Part shown: positions 1 to 6,547 of the stretch, one piece after another | Numbering within the stretch: position 1 is the first letter of the stretch | How the letters are laid out: each line of letters starts with the position of its first letter | DNA from: DATNPH01 sp036703315 | GTDB taxonomy: Bacteria > Cyanobacteriota > Cyanobacteriia > Cyanobacteriales > Coleofasciculaceae | DNA length: 21,916 nt | Direction: 5' to 3' | NCBI GenBank assembly: GCA_036703315.1 | Contig: DATNPH010000015.1 | Span: 1 to 21,916, forward strand | The notes under the pieces: generated by a model | What the model saw: only the letters and a program-made list of their open reading frames with translations | What the model was told of the DNA's origin: nothing | Database searches by the model: none | Made by a program: the position numbers and the translations under genes

Positions 1-23
1 GGAAGTCGCGGCTAAATAAACCA

Positions 24-109
24 AGTCCGCCTGCGCGGACTAACGAAAAATCAACACTTATTTAACCTGCACAGGCAGGTTTTGTTTATGTAGCTGCGGT
101 TTCAACCGC
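24..109. repeat. Triple-hairpin dispersed repeat
   Basis: Three short perfect inverted repeats lie in a row: AGTCCGC/GCGGACT (24-30 and 35-41), AACCTGC/GCAGGTT (64-70 and 75-81) and GCGGTT/AACCGC (96-101 and 104-109). The layout and wording resemble a non-coding repeat I recall as common in filamentous cyanobacterial genomes. It ends about 25 bp before the first ATG of the shortened CpcT-like gene and occupies the place where that gene's missing N-terminal codons would be expected. Confidence 0.7.
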
Positions 110-133
110 CCAATCAACGTTAAGTTGACACCA

Positions 134-586
134 ATGGCTAACACCTCACTCAACAGTCAAGCTTCAGTTTTCCTATACCAAGAACAAGCCCTTTCCCAAA
201 AACTTGGCTCCCCTTATCGGCAGCGATTTTTGCAAATTACACCTAGTGCAGATGGGCAGAGCATTGAATCAAGGGCGTTTAGACCTCCAAAACCGGAGAC
301 ATTAAATGGTTTGTGCGATCGAGCAGAGGATAAGCGAGTGATTCAGCAAAGTGACCTTGGCGATCGCACATGCAGTGTATTTTTGAAGTCATCTGGGGAA
401 AGCTACGTTGGTGAAACGCCTTCTGAGGGTTGTCCTACCAGCGTTAGAGGAGCGGTAAGAATTACGAATACAATTGAGCTACATAAAACAGGTATGGACA
501 CCCAAGACCGTGGCTTTGATGCTTCTGGTAATTTGGTATGGGGTGCGAAAGAACAACCCTATCAGTTTCGTTGGGTTGACAAATAA
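134..586 (+). CDS. N-terminally truncated CpcT/CpeT-type phycobiliprotein lyase homologue
   Basis: The 150-residue product carries the C-terminal two thirds of the CpcT/CpeT fold. These proteins bind open-chain tetrapyrroles and attach them to phycobiliprotein cysteines. Recognisable stretches are SVFLYQEQAL followed by PYRQRF, then RPPKPE with GLC, then SGESYVG with GCP, then GMDTQDRGFD and NLVWGAKEQPYQFRW. Family members are usually near 195-200 residues and begin with about 50-70 residues that include a membrane-proximal helix or signal peptide; these are absent here. The frame is open back to base 44, but through the hairpin repeat, with no ATG and no ribosome binding site. The ATG at 134 is therefore only the first available start. 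A TTG at 125 is the alternative. The gene may be a decaying paralogue. Family assignment is fairly sure; function of this copy is doubtful. Confidence 0.65.
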   Translation: MANTSLNSQASVFLYQEQALSQKLGSPYRQRFLQITPSADGQSIESRAFRPPKPETLNGLCDRAEDKRVIQQSDLGDRTCSVFLKSSGESYVGETPSEGCPTSVRGAVRITNTIELHKTGMDTQDRGFDASGNLVWGAKEQPYQFRWVDK

Positions 587-638
587 TTCAGTTGAGTCTT
601 ATATCAAATCCAGTGATGAACCATGTGCGAGTTGAGGT

Positions 639-821
639 GTGTCTGAAGAATCTGAGAAAATTCACCAATTGGAGCAGAAAATCTGCCAATTAGAGCAGAA
701 AATTGCTTACTTGGAGCAACTTTTGGATGCAACTATCAGCCAAACTGCTCACAATGTAGAAGAAATTACGGCACTCAAACAAGAGCTTCAGCAGTTGAAA
801 AGTGAGCAGCGCAATGGTTGA
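639..821 (+). CDS. Small coiled-coil hypothetical protein
   Basis: I do not recognise this 60-residue product. It is almost entirely heptad-like: IHQLEQKICQLEQKIAYLEQL repeats a Q-L-E-Q-K-I unit twice, followed by a second helix, ITALKQELQQLK. A short dimeric or trimeric coiled coil is expected. The GTG start is uncertain, because the GAGG at 634-637 is only one base away and no ATG exists in frame. The stop codon overlaps the next gene by 8 bp, which suggests translational coupling. A partner or antitoxin-like role for the next gene is possible but unsupported by any named family. Confidence 0.5.
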   Translation: MSEESEKIHQLEQKICQLEQKIAYLEQLLDATISQTAHNVEEITALKQELQQLKSEQRNG

Positions 822-1107
822 TACAGTTGATACAAATGGCGCTCCCATTGAGGATGATTGGCGTGCTAGGTACGCCAGAATGTCGGAACAGATTCGCCGG
901 ACTGATGAAATCCAAAAAAGGTGGCGATCAATGCCTCCGACTACCTTGGTTGATGCAGCGAAAGCCCTATGCGATCGCGATGCTCCTCCTCCCACAACGG
1001 AAGAACTCCTTTGGCTTAAGGAAAACCTGATTCAGCATCAGCAGAGTGTTGAAAAACTCATCCAGTTGATTGAGGCTCTATTAGAACACCAAAATCCTGA
1101 CACCTGA
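814..1107 (+). CDS. Small hypothetical protein, overlaps the coiled-coil gene
   Basis: The ATG at 814 lies inside the last codons of the preceding small gene. A GTG at 802 in the same frame is an alternative start. The 97-residue product has an acidic N-terminus, a charged helix (DDWRARYARMSEQIRR), a Pro-containing linker and a leucine-rich C-terminal helix (HQQSVEKLIQLIEALLEHQ) suited to self-association or to binding its coiled-coil neighbour. No catalytic motif is visible and I recognise no family. A HIP1 octamer at about 971 shows that the gene has normal cyanobacterial composition. It converges on the ACP-fusion gene 68 bp away. Confidence 0.55.
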   Translation: MVDTVDTNGAPIEDDWRARYARMSEQIRRTDEIQKRWRSMPPTTLVDAAKALCDRDAPPPTTEELLWLKENLIQHQQSVEKLIQLIEALLEHQNPDT

Positions 1108-1175
1108 TAGGTCAGCAAAGGGTATTGAAAAGTTGGTGATTGCACCCAGAGCAAAAAAGCGATCGCTCTTTCAGT

Positions 1176-2753
1176 TTATGATTTTTTACACAGAGTAGTT
1201 TTTTTGCTAATGTAATCGACAGCCTGTCGAACTGTTGTAATTTGCTCGGCAGCTTCATCGGGAATTTCAATATCAAATTTTTCCTCAAAAGCCATGATTA
1301 GTTCTACTGCGTCTAGAGAATCTGCATTTAAATCTTTGACAAAATGAGCTTTTGGAGTGACATACTCCTGTTCAACCTCTAAATGTTCAACAATGATGAT
1401 TTTGACTTTTTTAAAAATTTCATTGTTGAAATTGTCCGTAAAGTTAGGCTTCTCGGTATTTGGCTCTTTTGGTTCATCCTCCGTCTCTAATTCCTCCTCC
1501 GATTCGCCTCTGACTTTAAAATACCAGTAGAGATTCGCAACGGCTAAGTCTGAGGCTTTGTTTAAATTGGCTGGGACGAGGGTTTTATAACCTGCGATCG
1601 CAGCTTGCTGGCTGATATAGGATTCAAACTCGTGGCGCAAATCAGGTGCCATCATCAATTGCAGCTGATCGCGCAGGGAGGCGGGATGAGATTTTTGCTT
1701 TAAGTTCTCGTAGAGTAACTGTTCTGGTGGAACTTCCAAGCTTATGGTAGTGGCGTTAGTATCTGGTTGAGCTGCGATTTCTGAGTTGCTGAAGTCTGCG
1801 CTTTGGAGTAGTTTTAGTTCGGATGGGGGAAGCGATCGCATCCAATCCACATGATTTTGCCAGGATTCTAATACAGCTAGATCATGGTCGTGAATTCGAG
1901 TAAGTTCGGGGAAGAGGAAATCAAGCTCATCTTCAGTTTCTACGCGGTCGATTACACGGAGGGAATCTTGACGGATTTTATCTTGGAGATGAGAAAGGCG
2001 ATCGCTAACTGCCACAAACTCATTCTGCACCTGATAGGTTGCAATAATGGTCTGGTCAATTGCCCAAGCGCATTCCAGTCTGCGGAGTTGCCCAGCTGAA
2101 CAAGTCTCCTCTAACAGTTGAGGATTAGTGTAGTCTGCCAAAGCCTCAAACAACATTCCTCTTGCAGCATCAATTTCCGCATTTCTACGGTTTACATCTT
2201 GTAGATTCATGGAGGCTTGGAGACGGTGCATCGCTTGATTAAACAATCCATAAGCCCGAATTAGCACTAGGCGATGCTGCTCAAACTTGATGTCTTGGGC
2301 AACTTGCTCAATCAGTTGCCTAACTTCTGCTCCCTGGTCTTTCAAAGCTTGTTTTAGGTCAATGAAGCCGTTATCTACCTTGACTTCTAACCTTTCTACT
2401 GCTTTCTTTAGTTTCAGCGTTTGATACAAGTTCACAGCGGAAAGTGCCACACCAGCCGCCACGCCAACCCCAATCACGGCTGTTGTCGCTTGTAGAACTC
2501 CTAAGCTAGCTTGGACAGCTTGAAATCCTCTATGCATTTGATACATCTGCCCTGCACCCATTGCTAGCTGTGGAATAGCTGCTAGCGGATTAAGCGCCGC
2601 ACCATTGCTCAGAACACCAACTGCGTGACCAACAAACTGACCTGTTGCCGCATCTCTAGCGATGCTCAACGGCACTCCTGTAGATGAAATGACTTGCGCA
2701 TACTTGTGAGCGTCAATGCCAGCCTGAATTACTGAGGGAAACTGAAACAGCAT
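1176..2753 (-). CDS. Membrane-associated protein with C-terminal acyl carrier protein domain
   Basis: This 525-residue fusion is unusual. Residues 40-110 are Gly/Ala-rich and hydrophobic (the strongest segment, about 86-108, contains VIGVGVAAGVALS), compatible with a glycine-zipper or membrane-inserting hairpin. Residues 112-155 and 160-300 are charged helices likely to form coiled coils. Residues 417-440 are an acidic linker. Residues 444-520 are a complete ACP domain very close to fatty-acid-synthase AcpP: NADSLDAVEL carries the phosphopantetheine-acceptor Ser479 (codon 1317-1319), followed by EIPDEAAEQITTVRQAVDYI. No in-frame stop separates the parts, and there is no Met between the linker and the LIMAFEE helix, so a separate ACP is unlikely to be translated from here. 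The gene is divergent from the dynamin-like GTPase gene, with a palindrome in between. I infer a membrane-tethered carrier or lipid-linked scaffold; the function is unknown. The ACP call is firm. Confidence 0.85.
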   Translation of the reverse strand: MLFQFPSVIQAGIDAHKYAQVISSTGVPLSIARDAATGQFVGHAVGVLSNGAALNPLAAIPQLAMGAGQMYQMHRGFQAVQASLGVLQATTAVIGVGVAAGVALSAVNLYQTLKLKKAVERLEVKVDNGFIDLKQALKDQGAEVRQLIEQVAQDIKFEQHRLVLIRAYGLFNQAMHRLQASMNLQDVNRRNAEIDAARGMLFEALADYTNPQLLEETCSAGQLRRLECAWAIDQTIIATYQVQNEFVAVSDRLSHLQDKIRQDSLRVIDRVETEDELDFLFPELTRIHDHDLAVLESWQNHVDWMRSLPPSELKLLQSADFSNSEIAAQPDTNATTISLEVPPEQLLYENLKQKSHPASLRDQLQLMMAPDLRHEFESYISQQAAIAGYKTLVPANLNKASDLAVANLYWYFKVRGESEEELETEDEPKEPNTEKPNFTDNFNNEIFKKVKIIIVEHLEVEQEYVTPKAHFVKDLNADSLDAVELIMAFEEKFDIEIPDEAAEQITTVRQAVDYISKKTTLCKKS

Positions 2754-2763
2754 ATTTCTTTGG

Positions 2764-2778
2764 GAAGCAAATTGCTTC
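2764..2778. promoter_or_regulatory. Perfect 15-nt palindrome, possible operator between divergent genes
   Basis: GAAGCAA and TTGCTTC are perfect 7-bp arms around a single A, ending 11 bp upstream of the ACP-fusion start. The 132-bp spacer 2754-2885 must hold the promoters of both divergent genes, so a dyad of this size is a plausible repressor or activator site. I could not place convincing -35 and -10 boxes. A secondary CTTCG/CGAAG pair (2775-2779 and 2800-2804) overlaps it. Confidence 0.4.
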
Positions 2779-2885
2779 GAGATTAGCTGGTCTTTTGAGC
2801 GAAGATAACCGTATTTTCCCGGATTTATTCTCTGCTGAGTCTCGCCATACTAGACGGCGACTAAGACTATTGGATTACAGACATT

Positions 2886-5486
2886 ATGGATACTACGCTG
2901 GTTGGCTCTGAGGCAGTTGATCTGTTGTCGCGCATTACTGGGCAGAAGCTCAGTCAACAAGATCTCACTCCTCCAGTGATCTTTCTGACAGATTTGGTAA
3001 TAGTTCTGCTCGGAGTGATGTTTGTAGATGGTTCAGTTACAGACGAGGAAAAGCAACGCTGGCAGAAAACCATCAATAGGTTTATTCCCCCACAGGGCAA
3101 TGGGCGTCAACTGACGCAGCTGTTGAGTAAGGGAATTCGACAGAATCAAGTCTATAAAAAGCTGAATGAGTTGCAAACGCTAACGGCTCCACTTTCAGAA
3201 TCAGAAAGGCTGTTGTTGATTGGCTTTGGCTATGAAATGTCGGCAGCAGATGGAGACATGGATGCCCGTGAGAAGAAGTATTTAGAGGCAATTGCCAATC
3301 GACTAGGGATTAACCCGCGACACTTGGCAGTTCTCGAAGCTGGATTCACTCATCAAGGAACTGTGGAGACAGCAGCTTTGGATGAGGTGCAGTTTTTACT
3401 CGCTCCGGCTCGGTTTCAGGAACTGGAGACTATATTTGTTAAGGCTGCTAGCGATATGCTGGCGGCTCTACCTGCTAAACCAGAACATAAAGGGACTCAA
3501 CATCACTTAGCCTTGTCTTATGGGCAATTGAAAGAGTTCCAGACGTATAGGAAGCAACTAGACAGTCTTTGTTATCAAGTTTTTCATATAATTCAAGACT
3601 GCAACAATCATGATTTCTTGCCTCAGACTTTAGCAGAGGAGATAGGTAAGGTATCTCGAAAATTACAATCTCAGCGTTTTCGTGTGGCAGTAGTAGGGGA
3701 GTTTAGTCAAGGCAAATCAACCTTACTAAATGCCTTGCTCGGTGAAGAAATTCAACCTGTGAGAGCAATTCCCTGTAGCGGCACGGTGACAGTTTTGAAA
3801 TATGGAGCGCACAAGCGAGTAATCTGTCGTTATCAGGATAAACGGCAAGAAGAGATTTCCTTTGAGCAGTACCAAGTCAAAGCAGCTATTTCTGAAGAAG
3901 CAGCATTGGGTAGTCTCAGTGATGAACTGGTACAGTCTGAGATTGAAGAGATTATTTTTGAGCATCCTGATTTGGACTTATGCCGTAGTGGTGTAGAAAT
4001 TGTTGATTCTCCAGGCTTGAACGAACACCCTGACCGGACTGCCATTACCCAACAATTGCTTAAGGGAACTGATGCAGTTATTTTCTTAGCAAACGCCTCG
4101 CGTCCTTTAACTCAGGGAGAACGCGATTTGATGCAGGATTTGAAGGTTCAGCTAAATGGTGGCAGAACAGATGAACCTGCTGAAAATCTTTTCGTAGCAG
4201 TCAATTTCATGGATTTGCTGCGGCGCGAAAAGGATCGTCAGGATGTGCGACAACGCCTTGAAAGGTTTGTACAAGGTCAAAATATCATCACAGGTGAAAA
4301 CCGCGTTCACTTCATCTCCGCTCAAGCTGCCTTAGATGCAATTTTGGCAGGAACTAAAGATGAGTATTTGAAAGCCTTCCAGAGTTTCACCCAGTCTATT
4401 GAGAAATTCCTGGCGGTTGAGCGTGGCTCTTTAGAAATCAAGCAAGCTGTTACTAAAATTACTGCTTTGATTCAAGAGGGTTTAGATGGACTCCAACAAG
4501 CTGAGAAAGTTTTAGATGGCAACGTGAATCTTTCTGAAGCAGAAAAACAGAGAATTGTGGAACAGATTGGGGAAGCTAGTGGGTGTGATGTCAGAATTCT
4601 GCATTTGGCTAATCAGCTAATAGAAGATTCTATTCAGGAGGCAGCTAAATCTTGGGATAGCTGGGCAGAGGGATTAGAAGATCGCATAGCTGCAAAAAGT
4701 GCTGAATGGTATTCGGAGTGTTCACCTGTCTGGGATAAAGAAAAGTTAATCCAAGACTACGCTGATCAATTTACTCGTTCTCTGTCAGCAGAGATAGATG
4801 AGTGGTGGAACAGACCGATCAGAGACATTATCCTAAAGCAGAATCTTGAAACCTTAGACAGCAAAATCCGCCAGGAAGTAGAAGCTATAAGATCTAATTT
4901 CCAGATGCTCGATCATCAGATCAGCACTAACCTTAATGAACAATTCAGCCTTATAACTGTGGGTAAGGGAGCAGATGTCTTGGGGATTGCTTCAGCAATT
5001 AACCCCAATGAAAGTGAGGATGGCAGTGGTAGTGGCTTTATGGGCGGTCTTGGAGCAGGTGGATTAACAGTTGGTGCCTTGTTTGTATTTACGGGGCTTG
5101 GGCTTGTACCATTGCTTTTAGCTGGGGGAGCAGCTGCGGCAATTGGATCATTTTTGTTTGGGGGACCGAGTGAAGATGAGCTTCATTCTCAAATTAAACA
5201 GAAGGTCTATGATTTAGGCTTTGAGAAGTTTAATGAATCTGTAGAGGAAACGTTTAAAAAGGTTGAGGCAAATATTGTCTTACTCTTTGATAACCGAGTT
5301 GAATCAGCAAGCGAAGTTATCAAACTGGCAATATCACTTTATGAAAACCTGTTGGAGCAGCAGGAGAAAGTTCACAAAGAAACACTGGAACAACGTCAGG
5401 CTGAAAAAGCTTGGATATTCCAGAAGCGGCAGGAACTGGAGCAGGTGCAGAAGAATATTGAAGCAATACAGTATATTTCATGTTGA
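2886..5486 (+). CDS. TerB-domain dynamin-like GTPase
   Basis: The product has 866 residues. Residues 30-160 form a TerB-like helical domain with two acidic DG motifs (VDGSVTDEE near 47-55 and ADGDMDAREKKYLE near 121-134) typical of TellB/TerB metal-binding folds. A dynamin-type GTPase follows: P-loop GEFSQGKST (271-279), switch Thr in CSGTVT (about 300), G3 DSPGL (374-378) and a G4-like NFMD (440-443). The long helices after 510 are the stalk. A Gly-rich hydrophobic hairpin at 719-760 matches the membrane paddle of bacterial dynamin-like proteins. The C-terminus (about 800-860) is a coiled coil. Such proteins bind and remodel membranes using GTP. TerB domains recur in stress and defence gene contexts. 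No clear Shine-Dalgarno precedes the ATG. I found no HIP1 site inside the gene, unlike its neighbours. Confidence 0.88.
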   Translation: MDTTLVGSEAVDLLSRITGQKLSQQDLTPPVIFLTDLVIVLLGVMFVDGSVTDEEKQRWQKTINRFIPPQGNGRQLTQLLSKGIRQNQVYKKLNELQTLTAPLSESERLLLIGFGYEMSAADGDMDAREKKYLEAIANRLGINPRHLAVLEAGFTHQGTVETAALDEVQFLLAPARFQELETIFVKAASDMLAALPAKPEHKGTQHHLALSYGQLKEFQTYRKQLDSLCYQVFHIIQDCNNHDFLPQTLAEEIGKVSRKLQSQRFRVAVVGEFSQGKSTLLNALLGEEIQPVRAIPCSGTVTVLKYGAHKRVICRYQDKRQEEISFEQYQVKAAISEEAALGSLSDELVQSEIEEIIFEHPDLDLCRSGVEIVDSPGLNEHPDRTAITQQLLKGTDAVIFLANASRPLTQGERDLMQDLKVQLNGGRTDEPAENLFVAVNFMDLLRREKDRQDVRQRLERFVQGQNIITGENRVHFISAQAALDAILAGTKDEYLKAFQSFTQSIEKFLAVERGSLEIKQAVTKITALIQEGLDGLQQAEKVLDGNVNLSEAEKQRIVEQIGEASGCDVRILHLANQLIEDSIQEAAKSWDSWAEGLEDRIAAKSAEWYSECSPVWDKEKLIQDYADQFTRSLSAEIDEWWNRPIRDIILKQNLETLDSKIRQEVEAIRSNFQMLDHQISTNLNEQFSLITVGKGADVLGIASAINPNESEDGSGSGFMGGLGAGGLTVGALFVFTGLGLVPLLLAGGAAAAIGSFLFGGPSEDELHSQIKQKVYDLGFEKFNESVEETFKKVEANIVLLFDNRVESASEVIKLAISLYENLLEQQEKVHKETLEQRQAEKAWIFQKRQELEQVQKNIEAIQYISC

Positions 5487-5509
5487 TGAAGTACAGTGTA
5501 TCCAAGCAA

Positions 5510-5540
5510 GATACCCGACTTCTCCAAGAAGTCGGGTATC
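5510..5540. repeat. 14-bp perfect palindromic repeat
   Basis: GATACCCGACTTCT (5510-5523) and AGAAGTCGGGTATC (5527-5540) are exact reverse complements with the loop CCA. This resembles a short palindrome I recall as scattered in cyanobacterial intergenic regions. It sits 24 bp after the GTPase stop codon and may also act as a transcript-end or mRNA-stabilising hairpin, although no T-run follows. Confidence 0.7.
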
Positions 5541-5600
5541 TCTGTACCTCACTCACCTGAAAAGCGCTGTAAAATCATCCAAAGTCGGGAGGGTCGTGCG

Positions 5601-6467
5601 ATGTCAGCTGAAGCGACAAAAGTGTTGGACTGGGAACCCCCCAAGCCGCCCATTGACTTAATTTTTGACGATGCTGAACCCTTAGAGACAAACCGCCACC
5701 GTATTGCCATGAATACCTTAATTCGATCGCTTCAACAAGCATGGCGCGATTCGCCTAACGGCGATAGCTTCGCTTCACGCAACGACTACTTCTGTGGTGG
5801 CAATATGTTTGTTTATTACAGCAGCCAACAGGCACTTAACCGAGACTTCCGAGGGCCAGATTTTTTTACCGTCTTAGACATAGATGGCAGCTACCCCCGA
5901 CAAGGTTGGGTAGTGTGGCAGGAAGGTGGTCGTTACCCGGATGTCATTGTCGAATTGATGTCTTCCTCTACCGCTAATGTAGACACAGGAGTTAAGAAAG
6001 ACCTTTACGAACGAGTCTTCAGAACGCGAGATTACTTTGTATTTGACCCCTTTGATCCAAATTCTCTTGCAGGATGGCGCTTAGACGCAAATCTCCGCTA
6101 TCAGCCAATAGTACCCAACGAGCAGGGTTGGCTGGGGAGTCAGACTCTCGGCTTTTGGTTGGGAACATGGGAAGGAACCATAGACCGAGAACCAGCGGTT
6201 TGGTTGCGATTTTACGACGAGGAGGGTAATCTTGTCCCTTTACCAGAAGAAGCAGCTGAACAGCAAGGACTACAACAAGGACTGGAAAAAGGATTACAAC
6301 AAGGTGCACGATCGCAGTTGCTCCGTTTACTCACCCTTCGCTTCGGGTCAGTTCCAGAGGATGTAGAGACTCGCTTGCAATCCCTCGACCTCAATCAACT
6401 AGAGGAACTGCTAGAGGTAGCACTGACGGTGGATGCGATCGCTCAATTCGCGAACTATTTGCCTTGA
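5601..6467 (+). CDS. Uma2-family PD-(D/E)XK nuclease-fold protein
   Basis: The product is 288 residues. The start is set by GGGAGGG at 5587-5593, 7 bp before the ATG; the frame is open further upstream, but only through the palindromic repeat. The Uma2 (DUF820) fold shows in GPDFFTVLDID (Asp87), YPDVIVELMSSST (Asp114 and Glu118) and KKDLYERV with DYFVFDP, giving the D...ExxS...K arrangement of PD-(D/E)XK nucleases. A Gln/Gly-rich helix (QQGLQQGLEKGLQQG, about 221-235) leads to a C-terminal segment like DUF4351 (SQLLRLLTLRFG, LQSLDLNQLEELLEVAL). These proteins are expanded in cyanobacteria, and their biological role is unclear. A short repeat-derived peptide (SPNGDSFASRND) interrupts the region before the core. 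Confidence 0.85.
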   Translation: MSAEATKVLDWEPPKPPIDLIFDDAEPLETNRHRIAMNTLIRSLQQAWRDSPNGDSFASRNDYFCGGNMFVYYSSQQALNRDFRGPDFFTVLDIDGSYPRQGWVVWQEGGRYPDVIVELMSSSTANVDTGVKKDLYERVFRTRDYFVFDPFDPNSLAGWRLDANLRYQPIVPNEQGWLGSQTLGFWLGTWEGTIDREPAVWLRFYDEEGNLVPLPEEAAEQQGLQQGLEKGLQQGARSQLLRLLTLRFGSVPEDVETRLQSLDLNQLEELLEVALTVDAIAQFANYLP

Positions 6468-6488
6468 TTACAGTGGAGGAATTTGGCT

Positions 6489-6511
6489 CCCTCCCCTTGC
6501 TAAGGGGAGGG
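6489..6511. terminator. Hairpin between convergent Uma2 and aroF genes
   Basis: CCCTCCCCTT (6489-6498) and AAGGGGAGGG (6502-6511) are a perfect 10-bp stem with loop GCT. The following GCTGGGGTGGGGTT is wording I recall from an abundant cyanobacterial repeat. Its place in the 80-bp gap between two convergent stops suits a two-way terminator, but no T-run follows on the plus strand. Confidence 0.5.
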
Positions 6512-6547
6512 CTGGGGTGGGGTTCTTCAACCTTCAACCCCAAATTC

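Noticed and set aside
1317..1410. Internal start producing a free ACP from the fusion gene
   Set aside because: No Met or good ribosome binding site exists between the acidic linker and the phosphopantetheine serine, so a separate ACP from this gene is unlikely.
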